64,000 bases of DNA from Metellina segmentata. Its lineage: Eukaryota; Arthropoda; Arachnida; Araneae; Tetragnathidae. The position numbers were made by a program, and so were the translations under genes. Within the stretch, counting starts at the first letter, position 1. The number at the start of each line of letters is the position of its first letter. Of this stretch, positions 55,271 to 64,000 are shown one piece after another. The stretch covers positions 88,510,377 through 88,574,376 of the forward strand of contig OX375878.1 in assembly GCA_947359465.1 (NCBI GenBank), given 5' to 3'. The notes under the pieces are model-generated. The model was not told where the DNA came from. It ran no database searches and was given only the letters and a program-made list of their open reading frames with translations.

Positions 55271-58200
55271 CTATAAAAAAAATTGTACAAAAAGATATAG
55301 ACATTGACAAAAAGTATTTTTTTTTTACTTCATAAAAAGTAAATAATGTTTATAAATATTAGTTCAATTAAAATTGCATTGGAGCAATAGAGGCTACTGG
55401 TGAAAGTCTAGGACCAATCCCGAAATGAGACTCGAGGACATCTTGTCATTTTGAACCATTCAGATGAGGTCAATACCAGAGCTGACACTAGTCTCCAAAC
55501 TTTCACACCACACCAACACAAGCATTTGAGGCCACAACAGATTTAACACGCACCAGCTTCCAAGTACAAGACAGTCTTTGGTAGGATTAAGTTTCAAACT
55601 TGCAACCCTGGTTGCTAATCTGCTACTCTTGCAACTGGGCAAGTATTTATGTACTAAAAATTTTCAATATTTTAAGCAGCATTTGGTAGGGTTAGACACT
55701 TTAGCTTGATCAAACAGAGGTATGGTTCATAAATAAATATTCAAAGCATGGCATATCAATACTTAGATAAATGATTTTTCTTCCCCCTCCTGCAGATGAT
55801 ACTTTTCTGTTAAGAGAAAAACAAACAACGCAAAACCCGATAAGAAATATTTCCTGTAATTTCTGATTTGGTTTATCATTCTACGGTCATGTTTTGAACA
55901 CAAAATTCTTATTAGATTGGGAATCTACTTTCCAAACTTCTACCTTCCCAAACTTTTTGGCACTTCTACCTCTTGTGCTGGATCTCTTCGATAGCTGATT
56001 ACTTTGCATTCAAACACTGTAAGTGGCCCTTATTGATTTTTCACCAATACAAACACAAAGGAAAAACTTGTGATGTAATGCTAAAGTCTACTGTAGACAA
56101 TTCTAAATGCCTTCCAAAAATCTTTACAGGCATTTGAGAAAAATCACTCACATTAAAACAAATTGATCTAAATATATAGAGATCTGATTTTTATAAGTTC
56201 TTTTATCAACTTATTTTTCTACATTCTTTGTAACTTGCTGGTTAATTAACAAAATAAACTCGCCATCATCACATTATTTGATCTGAGAGATCACAAAACT
56301 TCCTATTTCATAAACATAGCACAACAGGATCTTGTCCAAGAATTGCACTAACGATAGAAGCTTTGCATGGCAATAATGGAACATAATTGAAATTGAATTC
56401 AGCCAACCATGATTATTTTCATATATGTAACTGTCAAAAGTTGCACCTGGTGTTGTAAGAGAGCAAGTCTGCTTTATTAAGGTAACATGTGAATTACTTG
56501 GTTCTATTCTATGGTCATTTCTTGCAAGGCATGGCAAATTAGACAACACGTGAATAATTTAAATTTTCAAAACAAAAAATATTATTGAGTTTTAAGACTT
56601 GAAAAAACACAGTACTTTTAAAATTAGCTATAACAGTGTAAATATAAATTCTCTCTTTAAAGTAACACTGTAAAAAAATATATATTAACCATATCTAACA
56701 ATTTGATATTGAATATTTTTAGGATCTAAAAATTCTACGTTTTTAAGTCTAAATGAAACAGAAAATAAAGACCAAAAGGTATCTTACTCAAAATCATCAA
56801 CTTCAGGTTGCAAATTACTACTTGCATATTGAGAATGCAAAAACATTAGCTCATCTGCAGTCATGGGTTTTCCATCAGGGCCATACATAACAGGTTCATC
56901 CTGGAAACATACCATTATTTAAAAACTAGATAACATACTAGATAATTATTATAACTTCAAAGAATTAAGATTATTCATGTTCTCTAGTTCAGTACTTTAA
57001 AAGTATAATTTTAAACTGAAAGCTAAGAAATTTTTTATAATGCACTATTATGGTTACTCATAAAAAGCAAGATTGAAGAGATTAAAACTTAATACAGTGA
57101 AACTTCAATTAAATGTCAAGGTCGAGACGAGGATTTTGATGGTTAATTGAATAGACAGAACAGAAATGCCTTAAACAACCCATCTATTGTATGTAAACGA
57201 ATGATACAAAAATGCACATTTATGACCTGTAAATACATCAATAGAACAAAAAAGTACACCACTCAGGCACCTTCACTTAATTCAAATATTTTAACAATCA
57301 AAGCGTACAGCAATAGAGTATACTATATACAAACTAAAATTTATGTATTTTTGTCATGCCAATTCAAATTTGCTGAATATATTATGACTGAAAGGTTGTT
57401 ATCAAGACTTATAATATTAAACAATTTAAGTTCAATAAAACATTTAATTCTTAAACAAATGTAAAAAAAAATTCTATGAAACAAGCCATTATGATAAATT
57501 AGACTTAGCGAGACTTTTCTAAGGATATATTATGTATTTAGTTCAGTAGAAAACAAACAAGTAAAAATTTACCAAAGTTGTAGGAGGAGATGTTTCATAT
57601 CCGGAGTTTTCAGTGTGTGTAGATCGACCCCAATCGCTATCTCGCAATTTAATGACACTGTTGATCATGTCTTTAATGTTTCTATAATCAAAAATGTATT
57701 TGGGAGGTCAGCATTACTTTCAAATAAGCATTGAGCTTTTAATACAGGACAAAACACAAAGCAAATGAATACCTCGTAAAATCAGAATTGGTAGCCAATT
57801 TTTTTAGAGTGAACATGATGTAGTCCATGTCAGGAGCTGATCCGTTATTTGGTACCTTGGCTCTTTCATAATCTTCAAGATATGCACCAACAAGCTGCAA
57901 AAATTAAAAACCTTTTTTTCAAGATAATGGCTATTTTAATTGTGATATAGCAGAGTATTGAGAAAATAAGCACACCAAAAAGCTTCTGAATTCAAAATTC
58001 CGGAAAACTGGCCATAAAGGAAAATAAAATGCCCAATAAAATGGGTTCTCAAAATATGTACATGTATGTACATATTTGTGTTTTGAGGTATACAAATATG
58101 TACCTCAAAATATGTACACTTCAAAAAGCAAAAAAATTCCAGTATTTTTATATTTACCAGGAGGTATAGCAATTTGATTTATTATTGGCTCCTAAAAAAT

Positions 58201-61200
58201 TGAATTCATATCAAAAATAAAATAGCTAACAAATACCATAGCTAAAAAGATGAACAGATATGGATAAAGGGTATCCAGCTATTCTCCCAGTTTAGATTTT
58301 ATAATTTTTGGAATATTTCATAGGAAATCTTATAGAGAAGCTATTATGGAAGCTTCCATGATGGTTTCCTTCAGATCTATAAAGCAGAAGCTCATTATTT
58401 CAATAACTTTTCAAAGTTTGGTATGCCTTATGGCAAGTAAATTTATATTTTCGATATTGATCCATCAACTATAACACATAAGCTGTTAGGAAAGAATATC
58501 ACAGCAAATTTTCGACAGTTTAAAATTCCCTTGATCTGTGTAGAGATAAAATATAATCTGACCATGTCAGATTAATAAATAGTGAGCACAAAATAAGCAT
58601 ATCATACCAAACTGACCAATTTAATCCTAACTTCTAGTACCTAAACCACTTTGGAAATACATATCATGATTTAAATCTAAGTATCAAAAACAACAAATGT
58701 AGGCTACTTTTAGTATTCATACTGCAATTTGTGGAACTTTTTTTGGTCTTTCACTATGACTATAAGTAAATCCTGATCAAAAAGTTTGATACTGACAAAA
58801 ATGTTCCAATATATGTTTATCTCTACATAGAGAAACAAAAAATATATTGCATCAGGCCATACTTTAAGCATGCTTCTTAACTACAAAACTATGCAAATTG
58901 GCAATACCTTTTCCTGAAAATTGGGATAATATTAACTTTATATATATATATATAATTATTAAAAATGGAAGCTAGAACATTTAGTGACAACCCAAGAAAC
59001 TCGACCCTTGCATGACTGTAACCCTAAGTCCACAAATTTTAATTTAAAATTTATCCAAACATAAAGTGCTTTTAATTTCAAACAAGCAATTTTCTGCTGC
59101 ACTTTCCAGTTTTATTCACCAAATCACTGTCATAACATTTAAAAATTTGTAATTACAAACACAAGTAATTACAGAATACATCAGAAATGACAAACCTTAA
59201 GTATTTGGCAGGCACACTTTAAATTATCAGGAGATGCAAATGCTAAAATTGTTTTTATGACATTTGGCAAACTATCTCCAAGTACTGTAATTTTTTGTTT
59301 CTGTACCTGAAAACAAATTAATGAAAATTTCATTATATAAAAAAAAAGTAGTAACTGCAAACATTGATTAGAATGGAGAGGGACACAAATAAGTTAACAA
59401 ATAAAACAACAAAATTAAAATATCACAGCACATATAAAGCACAAAAATTTATAGACACCTGAAAAAATTATTTTCTTTTATACCCAGAAGACTAAATTAA
59501 AATAGCATACTAATATTTAAAAACAGGACCGAATGAAATAACATTATCAAAAAATGAGCTTCGAAATCACCCCAAGAACAAATTTACAAATTGGTACACT
59601 TGTAATAAGGATGGATTACAACTGGGAAACATAAATCTGAAAACTACCAAGGGCAATATAGGACACTGATAAACTTGGAGCCCTGAATAGGTATTTCAGA
59701 CAGGTTTCTTTTTCCTTTATTACCACAAAAGTTATTTTTTTTTAATGTTGGCTTTAGACGGACCCAACACTAGGTCTTGATCTAAATTTCATAGGAAACG
59801 TGAGGAACCTTAAGCAGAAAAGTTTACATAAATGATAAGAAGTATTTTAATATGGTAACTGAAAACATCCACAGAAAAAAACATGTCTATTATCAAATGC
59901 AGGAATGTGTGGAAACATTCTTGCTACTACAATGGGACAGAGCAATTTACCTTTCAAACATTTAATTTTGCCAATTGAAAACAGTTTCTCCCCTGACCTA
60001 CATGCTCATGTGAAGGGCTTTGTCACAAAAACAACCATAGAAAAGTTTCTTTTGAATTCCGAACTGTCAAGTTACTGGCGTTGCACTTTCTTAAGATTAC
60101 AACAAGCTCTTTGCCATTGAACTCGCTTGGAAACCGCTAATCTAAGCTACAGATTTTATATTTTAAATCACTTTTTTGAACATTAATAAAGATTTTGCTT
60201 TTGAATTCCTCCTAAAAATAGAGTTGGCCTCAAACAAAATTAAACTGGTTGGAATATAAAATCCTCTATGTATTAACCTCTTACATAGCATTCAATTTAA
60301 ATATCAAGAGGTACATACCTCTAGTTGGGAGAAGAGTTCAGCTGTGAACATGGCAAAACCTCTTAAATATGTACCACCATCTTCCGCTTGAGCAAGAGCT
60401 TCTCGCCGCTTGAACTCTTGATTACATCTATAAAAACACATTGTAATGAATATATATACTTAGAGATCTTAAAACTAGAACAAATATTGTCATTGAAAAA
60501 GGGAGGAAACATACTATTATAAAGATATAGCTATAATAGCACTATTTTAAAGAAAATCACGAGTCTGAAAATTCAGAATACCCGAATCCATTTAACTTAA
60601 CCTAGTTCAAAACTTGAATACAAACCTACTATTGATAAATGAAAAATTTTCTAGGCATCAGAACGATTTGGAGCAGGGACAAAAATATGAATTTTTTTTA
60701 AATTTGAGATAAAGGCAAATTTCATTTTTAGATCATCCTTGAATTATGTTTAAAAAGCCTATTCAACGCCTTTTAGTTTGTCAATCAATCAGGTCACATA
60801 CTCCAGGTTTGACATACCATGGTGACATACAATGAATGACACCTTTCTAAATTGTAAGGATTTATTGTAAGTACTGATGTTGCTGTGGACTCCAAAATGT
60901 CAGTTGAGATGAATTTTGACAACAAACCTTTCCAAACTGAAGATTTAAAGAACTTAACTAAGAAAGTCGTTATTTTAGTTTGGCTAGTTGGTCATGGGTT
61001 TATTTATAGGGCATGTTTGGTCAACCTGTGCCAAACATAAGGAGGGAAAACAAAGCAAAAAGGTAGACGAGGATAAAACAGAAGGGTGGATAGATCATTA
61101 TTGGGGTCGTGATGACTGTACATACCCAAGATGTGCCAGAGTGTCACTACTTAAGTAAAAATGAAATGGTTTCACAGTGACATGATAAATTGGCTACTTC

Positions 61201-62926
61201 ATGACATGACAAGATAAAATGAAATGGTTACACGATGATGACATGATAAAATGAAATATTTATTGAGATACCAGTGGCAAAAATTACTAAAATTTCTAGA
61301 TTTTCAGTTTTGCACTGTGAAAAGAACAGAGACAATTGTATACAAGAGCAATAATATAAGAGCAGTCTTAACCAGAATTCTTGCTTTTATGAGGTAACAA
61401 GTATCAATTCATGTTAAGACTACTTGTCCAATGTCAAAGGGAAGTGCAAGATGTTATGCAACAGACCAATAAGAGCAATTTCACCGCTTGTGCAGGCTCT
61501 TTGGATTGATCTCCACATATCACTTTACATTTCCTATTTGACCATGGCTTAAATGGTCATTTTTATAAAGAAAACATTTTTACCTTGTTAAAAGCACTGA
61601 TCTGAAGTTCAGGCGATCAGGAGAGGCATCCAAATCATTGCAAAGTGTCTTGCATAATCTGGCACCACTGTAGCGCAGATTTTGTTGCCTAACAGACTGA
61701 AAATTTTTACATTATTATATGAAACGCTTAAATAATTGTCTGAAAAGATAACATTGCAAAAGGTACACTGTAATGGTAATAAATAAGCTAAAATGCAGAT
61801 GAGTAGAAGTTAATGAAAATATCTCTTTTTAAACACTAGAAATTATATAAAAGTAAACAATTCTTATACATAGCTGCCAACTGGATAAGGTAAAAAAAAA
61901 AAACAGAAGATTTTGGGTAAAAAACAGAAGAATTTATAATTCATACTTGGCATCGACATTTTATTAAAAATATGAACCAAAGGGCAGAAATTTATGATTT
62001 TAATTAAAATTTTTAGTAATATCAGTAATACAATGTATTAAAACAACCTTTAGAAAACTTAAACTAACCTCAATTTAAACTAATTTTAGAAAATAACTAT
62101 AAACCTTAACATAACCTTGTATACATAACAGTTTAACATACATCAGGTTTGTGTATGTATCTCAATAAAGCATTTAATAGCATAATTTAAATGCACAATT
62201 CTTGATTATAATATTTCTATTGGTGGAGTGGTAGCAAATGGGACAGTAGCGCCAGGGCGTTTTTTTTGTTGTCTCCAAACCAAGATGGTGGCGTCAATAG
62301 TCTTCAGTTCTAAACTTCTAAATAGGGTTGCCTTAACAACAGTATAAATTGAAGGTAGCCACTTTGGCGAGAAATCGTCCACTGTCCTGTTTGCTACCAC
62401 TCCATTTTTCTATTCTTGGCTATAATATTTATTTACACATTACTTGGGTAACACATAAGTAGGGAATGCTCGGTAATCTATTATCTAGCAATAATCTTTA
62501 AAAAATGCAAAAACCGGAAAAAACTTGTTTCCGACCGGAAAAATTATGAAAAATCGGAAAGTTTCCGGGTAATCCGGAAGGATTGGCAGCAATGCTTATA
62601 TATGCTTGATGTTTCAAGATTGAATATTTTATATACACTTTCAAAAGGAAAATGTCCAGAATTGTATGCTTTTCATTTGAAGGTATGGAAGATCAACAAG
62701 CAATATATCATTATATCATACAACCACCACTTACTTCATCGAATATTATATTCACTATTGCTCTCATAGTGTCATCATCATCAACCATAGTGTTCAAGGT
62801 GTGAGTTAAAGGTTGAATCTTTCTTTCAAATTTTCCAGGATTCATAGTAATCTCATTCAGGAAAGATCTGAGCTCTTCAACAGGGTAAGAGTCAGGTAAA
62901 GAATCTATTGTGGATTCATCAGGGAC
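55174..62926 (-). CDS. PAIP1: PAIP1 homologue, poly(A)-binding-protein-interacting protein (partial, 8 exons)
   Basis: Eight phase-consistent exons give about 321 C-terminal residues. The MIF4G domain (HEAT-type helices that bind eIF4A/eIF3 in translation initiation) runs from EELRSFLNEITMNPGKFE to DMINSVIKLRDSDWGRS. It matches human PAIP1 in order: SGARLC, the LLTRC..EF helix, AMFTAELFSQLE, QKITVLGDSLPNVIKTIL, MDYIMFTLKKLAT, LRxSxWGR. The acidic end (DDPVGDEFSDEISEAYEVFL) corresponds to the PAM1 PABP-binding region (DxxxDDExxPEIEEAYExF in human). The N-terminus with the PAM2 motif is outside the window. The protein acts in the cytoplasm, bridging PABP with initiation factors. Confidence 0.92.
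55375..55640 (-). repeat. SINE A, full length, in a PAIP1 intron
   Basis: From the tail (AAATTGCATTGGAGCAATAG) through ATTTTGAACCATTCAGATGA and ACACCACACCAACACAAGCA to the head with reversed box B TTTCAAACTTGCAACCCTGG and reversed box A. Confidence 0.7.
56788..56900 (-). CDS. PAIP1: PAIP1 exon
   Basis: 113 bases: DEPVMYGPDGKPMTADELMF then YASSNLQPEVDDF. It aligns with NEPxFYxxDGxPFTAAD in human PAIP1. The acceptor is GTTTCCAG, the donor GTAAGA. Confidence 0.92.
57573..57681 (-). CDS. PAIP1: PAIP1 exon (end of MIF4G)
   Basis: 109 bases: NIKDMINSVIKLRDSDWGRS then THTENSGYETSPPTTL. LRxSxWGR is shared with human PAIP1. The donor is GTAAAT. Confidence 0.92.
57773..57894 (-). CDS. PAIP1: PAIP1 exon
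   Basis: 122 bases: LVGAYLEDYERAKVPNNGSA then PDMDYIMFTLKKLATNSDFT. The acceptor is TTTTTGCAG, the donor GTATTC. Confidence 0.9.
59196..59306 (-). CDS. PAIP1: PAIP1 exon
   Basis: 111 bases, 37 codons: VQKQKITVLGDSLPNVIKTI and ASPDNLKCACQILK. The acceptor is TTTTCAG, the donor GTTTGT. Confidence 0.88.
60319..60427 (-). CDS. PAIP1: PAIP1 exon
   Basis: 109 bases: CNQEFKRREALAQAEDGGTY then LRGFAMFTAELFSQLE, a MIF4G helix pair. The acceptor is TTTATAG, the donor GTATGT. Confidence 0.9.
61584..61696 (-). CDS. PAIP1: PAIP1 exon (SGARLC helix)
   Basis: 113 bases: SVRQQNLRYSGARLCKTLCN and SPDRLNFRSVLLT plus two bases of Arg. The acceptor is TTTTCAG, the donor GTAAAA. SGARLC is diagnostic of PAIP1-like MIF4G domains. 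Confidence 0.9.
61873..62590 (+). mobile_element. Possible terminal-repeat element in a PAIP1 intron
   Basis: Ends GCTGCCAACTGGATAAGG and, reversed, GCTGCCAATCCTTCCGG, with CTTATA-type words just outside each. Subterminal AAACCGGAAAAA/TTTCCGGG words occur on the right. It encloses the MITE at 62224-62404. Borders are approximate. Confidence 0.4.
62224..62404 (+). mobile_element. 181-bp MITE in a PAIP1 intron
   Basis: Inverted ends TGGAGTGGTAGCAAATGGGA and, reversed, TGGAGTGGTAGCAAACAGGA (about 24 bases). The inside includes CCAAGATGGTGGCGTC, close to a YY1 site. No clear target duplication was established. Confidence 0.65.
62735..62926 (-). CDS. PAIP1: PAIP1 exon (MIF4G start)
   Basis: 192 bases, 64 codons: VPDESTIDSLPDSYPVEELR, SFLNEITMNPGKFERKIQPL and MRAIVNIIFDE. 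The acceptor is TTGCCTAG, the donor GTAAGT, both phase 0. This is the most upstream exon I can support. Confidence 0.88.
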
Positions 62927-62929
62927 CTA

Positions 62930-64000
62930 GGCAAAAAACGATTAAATCCAAAATTAACAGAAGCAAAAATTTATTATGAATAAATATTACATTTTGCAGA
63001 AATAACTAAACAAAAATTTATAAGATTTCTAGAAAAAATAATTTTTTTTCCAAACTAAGAATAAAGTTTGGACTTGTACAATTTTATACTACCTTACCAG
63101 ACTTCAGGAGTTTCTCTGCTAAAGCATTGAAAATCCACAACTCCGGGAATTGTGTCGATGCAGGGAAATTTTTCCCACTTACAGGGGAAATTTTCGCCAG
63201 ATTCTATTATTCAGATTGCGATATTTTTTCTTATGAAAAGGGAAAAATTTTCATTTGCAGGGAAATTGTGTATTGGATTTTTGTTTCCAGAATTTAAGGA
63301 CAAAACCTTTTATGCATACATGTAATTTTTTATCCTTATATATGTGTATATGCTTCTCTCTCTAAAAGAAATTATTTGTACTAATGGGGGGGGGGGGTGT
63401 TTAATGACTGCTTTTTAAAGAAAAATATGGTTTTTAATTTTTGTTCTTACTTTACGTCCCTCCTGATGCAACCTCAAAACTCCTGAAATTTTACGAGAAT
63501 GATCCTGAAGCTGCTCAGAAAAGGTTGACAACCCTGCCTTACATTTAATGCAGTCTTAAACAATATTAATTTGTTTTATTTGCATTCAGACTTGATTAAA
63601 AGCACAACTTCCCTCCGATACAGATAGAAGACAATTTTTTTAACTCAATATTTTGTAAAATAAGACATTAAGATGACTGCAAAGTATGCAAATTAAAGAT
63701 ACACTAATCGTGCAGGTTTAGTATACAAAGTTTAAAAACTGAATTCTACCATCTAAAGATTACTTTCAAATTTAAAAAATATAATTTATTAAAAACATCA
63801 CAAAGGTATCTTTTGCATTAAATATTTTTTGGATTTATTTTTACAAGTAGATTTTCTAATTTTATAGAAAAAGTTCTCATGAAATATTTTTAGGTCAATC
63901 TTATTTAGGGAATTTTTAGTTTGTATAACAGCATGTAAATGGGTTCTTAATCTTAAGCAGGAATCTTATGTACGATTTTGAAACACATAGATTTTAAGGT
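62930..64000. other. No supported exon to the right edge
   Basis: Upstream PAIP1 exons must lie here or beyond, but none could be fixed in phase. A G12 run lies near 63385. 63120-63290 repeats GGGAAATTTT words, suggesting a decayed repeat. Confidence 0.35.

Noticed and set aside
63080..63135. Additional PAIP1 exon upstream of 62926 (FNALAEKLLKSG-like)
   Set aside because: Its possible donor would leave the wrong phase for the next exon, which starts in phase 0, and the alternative frame contains a stop.

Overview
The window is AT-rich nuclear DNA from an animal, most likely an arthropod and probably an insect with a large, repeat-rich genome. The reasons are short coding exons with GT-AG introns, no bacterial-style operons, and dense tRNA-derived SINEs, Helitrons, a Copia element, Tc1/mariner, hAT and TTAA-target transposons. 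The species cannot be named from the sequence.

Host genes: two spliced genes are clear, both on the minus strand. (1) 933-9751 holds ten exons of a tandem-domain protein tyrosine phosphatase. Domain 1 is complete (KNRY, WPD loop, HCSAGVGRSGT P-loop) and domain 2 begins before the gene runs off the left edge. Its first recognised coding exon starts at an ATG with an in-frame stop just upstream, so no transmembrane or extracellular part can be joined through that acceptor. A CpG-rich stretch near 35.5 kb with NRF-1-like and E-box motifs is a possible but weakly supported distal promoter. (2) 55174-62926 holds eight exons of a PAIP1 homologue (poly(A)-binding-protein-interacting protein 1): most of the MIF4G domain plus the acidic C-terminus. 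The N-terminus lies beyond the right edge.

Layout: 1-9.8 kb is the phosphatase with SINEs and a TTAA MITE in its introns. 9.8-26.8 kb is gene-poor, with SINE copies, a Tc1 deletion derivative, a foldback mariner remnant, two Helitron copies, a 593-bp MITE and microsatellites. 26.8-32.7 kb is a multi-level nest: a short TTAA element is split by a transposase-bearing TTAA element (Kolobok-like), which is itself split by a hAT element, and a Helitron sits in the other arm. 32.7-38.7 kb holds little except the possible promoter, a SINE split by a MITE, and a 5'-truncated LINE with target duplications. 38.7-49.8 kb is a second nest: a decayed hAT transposase gene split by a 2.8-kb compound element (itself carrying two MITEs and a Helitron), followed by a Helitron split by a young Copia retrotransposon and by a second Helitron. 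49.8-55.2 kb has SINE pieces and an odd 189-bp GC-rich hairpin module. 55.2-64 kb is PAIP1 with intronic MITEs and a SINE.

The host genes have no visible functional link to each other. Most of the remaining information is the insertion history, which can be read in order from intact target-site duplications.
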